Below are positions 1 to 7,133 of a stretch of DNA of 64,000 nt, one piece after another. This DNA is from Clostridium acetireducens DSM 10703 (GTDB taxonomy: Bacteria > Bacillota > Clostridia > Clostridiales > Clostridiaceae). The stretch spans positions 1 through 64,000 of the forward strand of contig NZ_LZFO01000009.1 of assembly GCF_001758365.1 (NCBI RefSeq), read 5' to 3'. The notes beneath the pieces were generated by a model. That model was not told the origin of the DNA and did no database searches. It saw only the letters and a program-made list of their open reading frames with translations. The first letter of the stretch is position 1, and the number at the start of each line of letters is the position of its first letter. The translations under genes were made by a program, and so were the position numbers.

Positions 1-24
1 GTTATAATCAGTATCATGAACCAT
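1..24 (-). CDS. 5' end of an unidentified gene running off the window
   Basis: Only eight codons are visible, reading M-V-H-D-T-D-Y-N from an ATG at 24 on the minus strand. An AGGAGG at about 34-39 on that strand sits at good spacing, so the start is credible. It is divergent from eutQ. The product cannot be named from eight residues. Its start-codon region is copied in inverted form at 73-86. Confidence 0.5.
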
Positions 25-86
25 AGTGAAAACCTCCTGTATGTTTATACTCAACACCTATATCATACATGATTTTCACTATGGTT
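19..86. repeat. Inverted repeat covering a start codon in the divergent eut promoter region
   Basis: The 14 bases at 19-32 and 73-86 are perfect reverse complements, and similarity extends imperfectly outward through the ribosome binding site. The right arm is therefore an inverted copy of the start-codon region of the minus-strand gene. It could be a regulator operator, an mRNA hairpin, or a product of local inverted duplication. Confidence 0.55.
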
Positions 87-187
87 TTAATATTTTTTAT
101 CTGTTGCATTTAATTTTACAATGAACCTAATTATACTATTTTAAGATTTATATAGACACAAAATATCGTTTGAAAGGATGTGAATAC

Positions 188-850
188 ATGAAAAGATTAA
201 TCTGTGCAAAGGACATTGAACCATTAATATCAAATAATGAAAAGTTATTTTATATAGATGGTACTGAAATAATTACACCATCAGCTAAGGATATTGCAAA
301 GAATAATGGAATAATATTCACAACACAATCTCCTGCTCCTAAAGCAGAAACTGCAGATGCAAAAAAGAATATAAGCATAGAGGACATTGATAGTGAAATG
401 ATGCTTAAATTATTTAGAACAATGATGGACAAGGGTATGTTACAAGAAATGCTTCAATGCTTAAAGCAAAAAAATCTTCCATATGAAGCTGACTGTGATG
501 CTACTGGACTTAAAGTTGTTAGAGGAAATACAGTAAAGATGGATGTATTTGATACAGGTAACCCAAATGCAAAAGTTCTTTTCCAAGAATTAATAAGCAA
601 AGATGAATCAAAAATCAGTGCTGGATTTTTGATTATCGAAAATTCAAAATTTGATTGGGAATTAACTTACGAAGAAATTGATTATGTTATTGAAGGAACT
701 TTAACTATTGAAATCAATGGAAAGACATACATAGCTCATGCAGGAGATGTATTATTTGTACCATCAGGTTCTAAAGTAGTTTGGGGTTCTCCAGACAAAG
801 CTAGGGTATTTTATGCAACATATCCAGCAAACTGGGCGGATCTTTTATAG
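188..850 (+). CDS. eutQ: EutQ-like cupin protein of ethanolamine utilisation
   Basis: EutQ is a microcompartment-associated cupin, reported to have acetate kinase activity in some bacteria. The N-terminus (MKRLICAKDIEP) and the following ITPSAKDIAKNNGI are typical of EutQ. The C-terminal 100 residues form a cupin with DYVIEGTLTIEINGKTY and AGDVLFVPSG. The ATG at 188 is preferred over one at 170 because AAAGGATGTG lies just upstream of it. It is the first gene of a five-gene operon; the next gene starts 20 bases after its stop. At about 220 residues it has normal length. Confidence 0.85.
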   Translation: MKRLICAKDIEPLISNNEKLFYIDGTEIITPSAKDIAKNNGIIFTTQSPAPKAETADAKKNISIEDIDSEMMLKLFRTMMDKGMLQEMLQCLKQKNLPYEADCDATGLKVVRGNTVKMDVFDTGNPNAKVLFQELISKDESKISAGFLIIENSKFDWELTYEEIDYVIEGTLTIEINGKTYIAHAGDVLFVPSGSKVVWGSPDKARVFYATYPANWADLL

Positions 851-870
851 AAGATTAGGAGGATTAAACT

Positions 871-1599
871 ATGCAAGCGCTTGGTTTAATAGAAACAAAA
901 GGATTGCTTGCAGCTGTTGAAGCAGCAGATGTAATGGTAAAATCAGCAGATGTAAGTATTATTGAAAAAGCTTATGTAGGTGGAGGTCTTGTTACAGTTT
1001 CAGTTAAAGGTGATGTAGGTGCAGTAAAAGCATCTATAGAAGCTGCAGTAGCAGCTGTAAAAAAACTTGGTGAAGAATTTTTAGTTTCAGATCATGTAAT
1101 TCCACGTCCTCATGAGGAATTGGAAAGCATAATTGGCCCTAAAACATCAGAAGAAGTTTTAGAAGAACCATCATCTTATGAAAATACAGATAATGTAGAG
1201 TATGCAGATGAAATAAAAGATGCAGAAAAAATAGAAGAAATATATGAAGTGAAAAATATAGAGAATATAGATAATCTAGTTGAAGTAGAAAAAAAAGAAG
1301 AAGTAAATGAAATAGAAGATGTAGAACAAACTGAAGATAATATTGAAGAAAATCAACAATATGCAGAAGATAAACTGCATAAATTAAATTTAGATAATCT
1401 TCATAAAGAAGATATAGACAATTTAGTAAGTAAAAATGGTATAGAAAAAGCCATATTGATATTATCTAAATTAAAAGTTGTTAAGCTTAGAAATCTAGCT
1501 CGTGAATATAAAGATTTTGTAATTACAGGCAGAACAATTTCAAAGGCAGGCAAAAATACATTAATTACAAAATTCAAATTATATTATGAGAAAAATTAG
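871..1599 (+). CDS. Microcompartment shell protein with acidic linker and SAP/Rho-N-like C-terminal domain
   Basis: Residues 1 to about 90 are a standard BMC hexamer domain ([43 protein letters not shown]). They are followed by about 85 residues rich in Glu, Asp and Ile/Val with low complexity, probably disordered. The last 60 residues are basic and helical, with the pattern KVVKLRNLAREYKDF then KAGKNTLITKF, which resembles a SAP or Rho N-terminal domain. EutK and PduK also carry tails on a BMC domain, but EutK's is described as helix-turn-helix. Ribosome binding site AGGAGG at 857-862. The position in the operon makes a shell role secure; the tail function is unknown. Confidence 0.85.
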   Translation: MQALGLIETKGLLAAVEAADVMVKSADVSIIEKAYVGGGLVTVSVKGDVGAVKASIEAAVAAVKKLGEEFLVSDHVIPRPHEELESIIGPKTSEEVLEEPSSYENTDNVEYADEIKDAEKIEEIYEVKNIENIDNLVEVEKKEEVNEIEDVEQTEDNIEENQQYAEDKLHKLNLDNLHKEDIDNLVSKNGIEKAILILSKLKVVKLRNLAREYKDFVITGRTISKAGKNTLITKFKLYYEKN

Positions 1600-1633
1600 T
1601 TATTGTAAGTTTTACGAAAGGAAGTAATGCATA

Positions 1634-3232
1634 ATGGAAAATTTCGATAAGGATTTGCGCTCAATACAACAAGCAAGAGACCTTGCTAGACTTGGAAAAA
1701 TAGCAGCTGACAAAATTGCTGATTATAATGAAGAGCAAATTGATAAAATTATACGTAATATGGTTAGAGTAGCAGAAGAAAATGCTGTTTGTTTAGCACA
1801 AATGGCAGTTGAAGAAACAGGTTTTGGTAAAGTTGAAGATAAAACTTTTAAAAACCATTTAGCAGCTACTGTATTATATGATTCAATTAAAGATATGAAA
1901 ACTATAGGCATAATTAAAGAAGACAAAGAAAAGAAGCTTATAGAAATTGCTGAACCAGTTGGTTTAGTTATGGGTATAGTACCTTCAACAAACCCAACTT
2001 CTACTGCAATTTTTAAATCAATAATTTCAATTAAATCTCGTAATGCTATAGTATTTTCACCACATCCATCTGCTGCAAAATGTACTATTAAAGCAGTTGA
2101 ATTAATGAGAGATGCAGCTATTGAAGCTGGAGCACCAGAAAACATTATAAGTGCTGTAACTATTCCAACAATTGGAGCTACAAATGAATTAATGAAAAGC
2201 AAAGAAGTTTCTATAATAATAGCTACAGGTGGACCTGGAATGGTAAAAGCAGCTTATAGTTCAGGAAAACCAGCTCTTGGTGTTGGTGCAGGAAACTCCC
2301 CAGCATATATTGAAAGAACTGCAAATGTTCAACAAGCTGTTAGAAACATTATGGCAAGTAAAACTTTTGACAATGGTACAATTTGTGCTTCAGAACAATC
2401 AATAATCTGTGAAGAATGTAACCATGATGCAGTTGTTGAAGAATTCAAAAAACAAGGTGGATACTTCATGACAGCAGAAGAAACTGATAAAGTTTGTAAA
2501 TTATTATTCAAAAATGGACATAGCATGAATGCTAAATTTGTTGGAAGAAGTCCACAAGTTATTGCAAATGCTGCAGGCTTTATAGTTCCACAAGGAACAA
2601 AAGTACTTATAGGAAAGCAAAATGGAGTAGGTGAAGGTAACCCATTATCTTATGAAAAACTTACAACAGTTCTTGCATTCTATACAGTAAAAGATTGGCA
2701 TGAAGCATGTGAATTAAGCATTGAATTACTTCAAAACGGAATTGGACATACAATGAGCATCCACACTGAAGATAGAGATATGGTTATGAAGTTTGCTAGA
2801 AAGCCAGCTTCTCGTATTCTTGTTAATACTGGTGGAACTCAAGGTGGAACAGGTGCAAGTACAGGTCTTAATCCTTCATTTACTTTAGGATGTGGTACTT
2901 GGGGAGGAAGTTCAGTATCTGAAAATGTTACTCCAGAACACCTTATAAACATAAAAAGAGTTGCTTATGGTATAAAAGACTGTACCACATTAGCATCTAA
3001 TGACCCAACTTTCAATTGCATAAAAACTAACCCAAATTGTCATGGAGTCCAAAATCAATTTATGAACATGAGTCCAGCTCAAATTGCAGCAGCTGCAGCA
3101 GCTTTAAATAAAGTTACTAATTGTGTTGAAGATACTACTCATTGTAATGAATGTAGCAGTGAAAGCACAAAAAATGAAGAACTTTTAGATTTAGTTAATC
3201 AAATAGTTTCTGCTATTAAAGGAAAAAACTAG
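1634..3232 (+). CDS. eutE: Acetaldehyde dehydrogenase (acylating), microcompartment type
   Basis: Converts acetaldehyde plus CoA and NAD+ to acetyl-CoA inside the microcompartment. The first 450 residues are an aldehyde dehydrogenase with the catalytic Cys at about 251 (GTICASEQS) and the NAD-binding stretch GVGAGNSPAYIE. At 532 residues it is longer than a classic EutE (about 467). The extra C-terminus has a Cys-rich linker (CVEDTTHCNEC) and a final amphipathic helix (EELLDLVNQIVSAIKGK) that looks like an encapsulation peptide. Ribosome binding site GAAAGGAAG precedes the ATG. The stop overlaps the next start by one base, indicating translational coupling. Confidence 0.92.
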   Translation: MENFDKDLRSIQQARDLARLGKIAADKIADYNEEQIDKIIRNMVRVAEENAVCLAQMAVEETGFGKVEDKTFKNHLAATVLYDSIKDMKTIGIIKEDKEKKLIEIAEPVGLVMGIVPSTNPTSTAIFKSIISIKSRNAIVFSPHPSAAKCTIKAVELMRDAAIEAGAPENIISAVTIPTIGATNELMKSKEVSIIIATGGPGMVKAAYSSGKPALGVGAGNSPAYIERTANVQQAVRNIMASKTFDNGTICASEQSIICEECNHDAVVEEFKKQGGYFMTAEETDKVCKLLFKNGHSMNAKFVGRSPQVIANAAGFIVPQGTKVLIGKQNGVGEGNPLSYEKLTTVLAFYTVKDWHEACELSIELLQNGIGHTMSIHTEDRDMVMKFARKPASRILVNTGGTQGGTGASTGLNPSFTLGCGTWGGSSVSENVTPEHLINIKRVAYGIKDCTTLASNDPTFNCIKTNPNCHGVQNQFMNMSPAQIAAAAAALNKVTNCVEDTTHCNECSSESTKNEELLDLVNQIVSAIKGKN

Positions 3233-3882
3233 TGGATAATTTGGAACAAGTATTAAAGCTGTTATTAGAAGCTGTTAAAAGCAAAGATACAAGTACTGCA
3301 GTTCACAAAGATCCATCTGGAATTCCAGTAGGAGTTTCAAATAGACATGTTCATCTTTCAAGAAAGGATTTAGATATTCTTTTTGGTAAAGATTATAATC
3401 TTGTGAAAATCAAAGACTTATCTCAACCTGGACAATATGCTTGCAAGGAAACTGTAACAATTTGTGGACCAAAAGGTGCAATTGAAAAAGTTAGAATACT
3501 AGGTCCTATAAGAAGTAAGACTCAAGTTGAAGTATTAGCTGGAGATTGCATTAAACTTGGAACAGTACCACATGTAAAATTATCTGGAGATTTAGCAAGA
3601 ACATCTCCAATTACAATAGTTGGACCTAAGGGTTCAGTTCAAATTGACGAAGGGTTAATAGTTGCACAAAGACATATTCACATGACACCTGAAGATGCTA
3701 AAAATTTAGGTGTACATGATGGACAAATAGTATCAATAAAATTTGAGGATTTAAGAGGCGGAATATACAATAATGTAGCTATAAGAGCCAATGATTCCTC
3801 AAAGCTAGAATGTCACTTAGACATTGAAGAAGCTAATGCTATGAGCATTAACTCAAAATCAAGAGTAGCAATAGTAAAATAA
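3232..3882 (+). CDS. pduL: PduL-type phosphate propanoyl/acetyltransferase
   Basis: Converts acetyl-CoA and phosphate to acetyl phosphate and free CoA, recycling CoA inside the shell. Metal-binding His motifs are visible: GVSNRHVHLS near the N-terminus and AQRHIHMTPEDA in the second half, both characteristic of PduL. Starts at GTG within TAGTG, overlapping the aldehyde dehydrogenase stop. The first 20 residues (MDNLEQVLKLLLEAVKSKD) form an amphipathic helix, a likely encapsulation peptide. It is followed by 68 bases of A-rich DNA before the last shell gene. In ethanolamine operons the same role is often called EutD. Confidence 0.92.
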   Translation: MDNLEQVLKLLLEAVKSKDTSTAVHKDPSGIPVGVSNRHVHLSRKDLDILFGKDYNLVKIKDLSQPGQYACKETVTICGPKGAIEKVRILGPIRSKTQVEVLAGDCIKLGTVPHVKLSGDLARTSPITIVGPKGSVQIDEGLIVAQRHIHMTPEDAKNLGVHDGQIVSIKFEDLRGGIYNNVAIRANDSSKLECHLDIEEANAMSINSKSRVAIVK

Positions 3883-3950
3883 ATGTATATAAATAAAAAA
3901 TTTAAATAAATAAAAAATAAAAAATAAATGATAATTAGGAGGATTTTAAA

Positions 3951-4241
3951 ATGAAATATGATGCATTAGGAATGATAGAAACTAAAGGATTAGTAGGATC
4001 AATAGAGGCAGCAGATGCTATGGTTAAGGCTGCAAATGTATATTTAATAGGTAAAGAATATGTTGGAGGCGGACTTGTAACTGTTATGGTTAGAGGAGAT
4101 GTTGGAGCTGTTAAAGCTGCTACAGATGCTGGAGCTGCTGCTGCACAACGTGTTGGAGAATTAATATCAGTTCACGTTATACCAAGACCACACTCAGAAG
4201 TTGAAGTAATTCTTCCATCATCAAAAGAAATTGCAAAATAA
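3951..4241 (+). CDS. eutM: Microcompartment hexameric shell protein EutM-like
   Basis: A single 96-residue BMC domain ([51 protein letters not shown]) with the usual [15 protein letters not shown] ending. These hexamers tile the flat faces of the shell. AGGAGG lies 8 bases before the ATG. It is the last gene of the operon, followed closely by a terminator. The stand-alone length fits EutM/PduA; which of the two cannot be separated by eye, but eutQ context favours EutM. Confidence 0.9.
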   Translation: MKYDALGMIETKGLVGSIEAADAMVKAANVYLIGKEYVGGGLVTVMVRGDVGAVKAATDAGAAAAQRVGELISVHVIPRPHSEVEVILPSSKEIAK

Positions 4242-4257
4242 TTTAATTTAAATGTAA

Positions 4258-4290
4258 AACGTCGCTAAAGTTATTTAGCGGCGTTTTTAT
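4258..4290 (+). terminator. Rho-independent terminator of the eut operon
   Basis: A 12-base stem (4258-4269 with 4274-4285, one G-T pair) with a 4-base loop is followed by a T run. It lies 17 bases after the eutM stop. Confidence 0.9.
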
Positions 4291-4464
4291 TGTTATGATG
4301 TTATTTAGCTACTTATTATATAACAAATTAAAAGGTGAAATATTTAAATTTTTACTCTTTAGTTATGAAAAATATTAGTAAATATAAATGTGAAAATAAG
4401 AATCTAACTTATATGTTTTACTCCTTTAACTTTTAAATTTGGAAATAAGCTATAATTTTAAAAA

Positions 4465-4956
4465 TTAACACATAACAATAATTTTATATGGTGTAGTTTG
4501 AGCAGGAATACTTTTAGTTGTAGGGCCATAAACCACAATTAGATTTCTGTTTGCAGGATTACCTGTAAAAGCTTGCCCATTTTCTAATAATATTTGTGTA
4601 GATGGACCAATATTTAATTTTAATTCATTATCACTACTAATTAATTGACTATCAAAGTAATCTACTTTTACATTTTCATTTTGTACATTTTTAGCCATGA
4701 CAATTGCTTGGAATTGAGGAGGGTAAATAAGAGGAACAGGTGCATTTGCATCATAAAATCCAGTTACCATATCTCCTATCTTTACCATAACATGATCTAC
4801 AAAATAAGTAGAAGGGGATACTACAAAATTTACTAAATTACCATATCCATTTTCTACAGATATTAATTTATAACAACCAGAGCTGTTTGGATCTCCATAT
4901 ATTTCAAAGTCATTAATCATAGTAATCACGCCATTAAAATACTGAAATGTTTTCAT
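4465..4956 (-). CDS. Unidentified 163-residue protein
   Basis: I do not recognise the family. The protein is rich in Val, Ile, Asn and Pro with predicted beta strands, no signal peptide and no membrane segment. It contains FYDANAPVPLIYPPQFQAIVMAKN and PSTQILLENGQAF, suggesting a small beta-barrel domain. A good ribosome binding site (GGAGG, 6 bases before the ATG) supports expression. It is a single gene, convergent with the eut operon and divergent from the cyclotransferase. No catalytic pattern is apparent. Confidence 0.7.
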   Translation of the reverse strand: MKTFQYFNGVITMINDFEIYGDPNSSGCYKLISVENGYGNLVNFVVSPSTYFVDHVMVKIGDMVTGFYDANAPVPLIYPPQFQAIVMAKNVQNENVKVDYFDSQLISSDNELKLNIGPSTQILLENGQAFTGNPANRNLIVVYGPTTKSIPAQTTPYKIIVMC

Positions 4957-5103
4957 TTTATTCCTCCAAGATTATTTAAATTACTATATATAGCTTATGT
5001 GAATTTTAATTTTTTGTGTAATATATGCTTAATTTTAAGATGATAATTTATAATTAATTTGTTATAGTTATTATATAAAATTAACTGGAAAAGAGGTTTT
5101 AAC

Positions 5104-5508
5104 ATGTTATATTTTGCTTATGGAAGTAACCTTAATAAAATTCAAATGAAACAAAGATGTGGAGATTCAATACCAGTAGCCAAAGTTACCCTTAAAGATT
5201 ATGAATTAGTATTTAATAAATATGCGGATGTTATAGAAAATAAAGGACAAACTGTTCACGGTGCAATTTATAAAGTCTCCGAAATTGATATAAAAAATCT
5301 TGATATATATGAAGGATACCCAGACCTTTATAAAAAAGTAGATGTAAAAGTTACAGATGAAAGCGGCAAAGAATATAATGCATTTGTATATGTTATGGTG
5401 GTTAAGGGGTTAAAGAAACCTGAAGAAGAGTATTATAATATTATTGTTGAAGGATATAAAAATTGGGGATTGTGTTTGGATAATTTGGAATCTGCTAGAG
5501 GAAGGTAA
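5104..5508 (+). CDS. Gamma-glutamylcyclotransferase-like (AIG2/GGCT fold) protein
   Basis: Begins with the family hallmark YFAYGSNLN, followed by GAIYKVSEIDIKNLDIYEGYP, where the Glu of YEGYP is the probable catalytic acid. These enzymes release 5-oxoproline from gamma-glutamyl compounds. The exact substrate is unknown. The 134-residue length is usual for the bacterial group. It ends 5 bases before a remnant of an Rpn-type nuclease gene, so its 3' flank is a recombination junction. Confidence 0.82.
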   Translation: MLYFAYGSNLNKIQMKQRCGDSIPVAKVTLKDYELVFNKYADVIENKGQTVHGAIYKVSEIDIKNLDIYEGYPDLYKKVDVKVTDESGKEYNAFVYVMVVKGLKKPEEEYYNIIVEGYKNWGLCLDNLESARGR

Positions 5509-5513
5509 AAAAA

Positions 5514-5693
5514 ATGAGAATGACTGAATTGGGGAAAAGTTTAATAGATGAAGGAAAGAATGAAGGAAAAAAAGAGAAAACTATAGAGATAGTTAAAAAA
5601 GCAATAAAAAAAGGAATGGATGATGAAACAATAAAAGAATTAACTGACTTAGATATTGATGAAATTGAATTAATAAGAAAAGTATTAAAATAA
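5514..5693 (+). pseudogene. 3' remnant of an Rpn-type (PD-(D/E)XK transposase-like) nuclease gene
   Basis: This 59-codon frame (MRMTELGKSLIDEG to LIRKVLK) is nearly identical to the last 55 residues of the intact Rpn-type protein encoded at 10934-11737. The nuclease domain is missing. The open frame begins at an internal Met, so a short helical peptide could still be made, but it most likely survives as part of a direct repeat. The copy differs by a short in-frame Gly-Lys-Lys-rich insertion. Confidence 0.8.
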
Positions 5694-5739
5694 AAATGAT
5701 TATTAATGTAGAATAATTACTTATAAGGAGAAATTGAGG

Positions 5740-5958
5740 ATGACTGAACTTGGTGAAAGTTTGATACAAGAAAGAATTGAAAAGGGAATAAAAGAAGGTA
5801 AATCAGAACTTTTAATTAAAGTGTTATTGAAAAAGTTTAAAAAGTTACCAAATGGATATAAAGAAAAAATAAAATCACTTCCAGAAGAAACATTAGAAAT
5901 AATTGCAACGGATATATTTGACTTGAATTCAATTGAGGAATTAGAGCAATATTTTTAA
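5740..5958 (+). CDS. Small helical protein resembling the C-terminal tail (DUF4351-like) of Rpn-type nucleases
   Basis: About 72 residues, with LLIKVLLKKFKKLPNGYKEKIKSLPEE and a final IFDLNSIEELEQYF, a pattern seen at the C-terminus of PD-(D/E)XK transposase-family proteins. The ATG at 5740 is preferred because AAGGAG is 9 bases upstream; a TTG at 5734 is too close. It is probably a detached tail domain rather than an independent gene. A paralogue lies at 11784-12002. Confidence 0.6.
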   Translation: MTELGESLIQERIEKGIKEGKSELLIKVLLKKFKKLPNGYKEKIKSLPEETLEIIATDIFDLNSIEELEQYF

Positions 5959-5988
5959 AGAGTAAAATTTAATATAATTTTGATGGAT

Positions 5989-6025
5989 AAATGCATTGGT
6001 AATAAAGCCGATGCATTTTGTTTTA
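5989..6025 (+). terminator. Terminator after the small Rpn-tail gene
   Basis: Arms AAATGCATTGG and GCCGATGCATTT (with one bulge or G-T pair) are followed by a T-rich tract. The same structure is present in the second repeat copy at about 12028-12064. The rest of 5959-6305 shows no gene. Confidence 0.7.
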
Positions 6026-6305
6026 TTTAAAATAATGATGATAATTGTAGTAGATCTTAAAAGGTTTTATTTTTTGTTACGTTTATGATTAATATTGGAT
6101 ATTATGTATTAATTTGATATAATTATGGTATAATCTGAAAAATAAAGGATTGCAATTATTGTTAATTAGGGTAATTGTTTTATTGTAGATTAATTAGAGT
6201 AGGACAAACTATTTTTTATAAAATGTAATAATATTTAATATTTTTATATAAGTATTTTTAATGCAGATAATGTCTATAATGTGAAGTTGAAAGATGGTGT
6301 ATTAG

Positions 6306-7133
6306 TTGATAGGCACAAAACAAGATAAAATGATTGGTAAACATCCAATAAAAAATAGTATTTTTGCTGATTGGCTTATATGTAACGATATGGATTGTAC
6401 AGAAAAAAAGATACATCGTTCGTTGATTGAAAATTCAGATTGTACCGATCAAGCTATAGAAGAAATAGCAAAATGGTTAATTAATTTTCATTTGACACGT
6501 AGAAAAAAAGATTTATTGGATAAAAAAAAGGTACTTCTTAAAAAATATGAATTTCATGAGTATGCAGATAGTTTACATATTTTCCCCTTAACTGATAAAA
6601 CCCAAAAGGGGAATTTAGGAGAAGTTATTTTGACACAATATCTTCATGATACATCAGGAATAGATATTGTGTTTTATAAATTAAGATATAATCCTAATGT
6701 TGATCAATCTATGAAAGGTGACGATGTATTACTTGTAGATGATAAAAAAATATTACTTGGAGAGAGTAAGTTTAGAAAGAAAGCTGGAAAAAATGTAGTT
6801 GATGAAATATCAAAAAATTTTGCCACAAAACTAACTTTACCTATATCATTAAGCTTTATTGCTGATAGACTATATGATGAAGGAAATCATGAATTATCTG
6901 ATAAGATTTCTGAAATTGAAACAGTTTTGTCAAAAGGCAAAATAGATATTAAAAATATTGGTTTTATTTTATCAGATTATTCTGCACATGTTTCAGTTGA
7001 AAAGCATATGAATTCTCAAAATAAAGATTTTATTATGATTACTTTAAATGTGGATAATGTTTTAGATTTATTAAATAAATCATTTGAAAGAGCAAAAGAA
7101 AAGATTAAAGGAGATTTTCCATATGAATATTGA
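6306..7133 (+). CDS. hamA: HamA-like nuclease subunit (DUF1837) of a Hachiman anti-phage system
   Basis: HamA is the PD-(D/E)XK effector of Hachiman; with HamB it senses aberrant DNA and degrades nucleic acid during infection. The DUF1837 signature is visible: GNLGEVILTQYL at about 102-113, then FYKLRYNPNVDQSMKGDDVLLVD at 123-145, then LLGESKFRK at 151-158. The likely catalytic residues are Asp139/140, Glu153 and Lys155. The start is TTG at 6306 behind GATGG; an internal ATG at 6330 lacks a ribosome binding site. It overlaps hamB by 11 bases. The related AbpA family also has DUF1837, so AbpAB is an alternative name. Confidence 0.85.
   Translation: MIGTKQDKMIGKHPIKNSIFADWLICNDMDCTEKKIHRSLIENSDCTDQAIEEIAKWLINFHLTRRKKDLLDKKKVLLKKYEFHEYADSLHIFPLTDKTQKGNLGEVILTQYLHDTSGIDIVFYKLRYNPNVDQSMKGDDVLLVDDKKILLGESKFRKKAGKNVVDEISKNFATKLTLPISLSFIADRLYDEGNHELSDKISEIETVLSKGKIDIKNIGFILSDYSAHVSVEKHMNSQNKDFIMITLNVDNVLDLLNKSFERAKEKIKGDFPYEY

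Larger units (their letters stand above)
5517..6280 (+). repeat. Left copy of the direct repeat flanking the Hachiman island
   Basis: About 760 bases, closely similar to 11572-12315 in the same orientation. It includes the Rpn tail, the small DUF4351-like gene, its terminator and about 250 bases of non-coding DNA ending at GCAGATAATGTCTATAAT. The left edge is where the cyclotransferase gene ends. The copies differ by scattered substitutions and small indels, so the duplication is not recent. Confidence 0.85.

Noticed and set aside
1723-2202. Antisense open frame of 159 codons within the aldehyde dehydrogenase gene
   Set aside because: It is a shadow of a strongly conserved coding sequence, has no ribosome binding site and no family resemblance.
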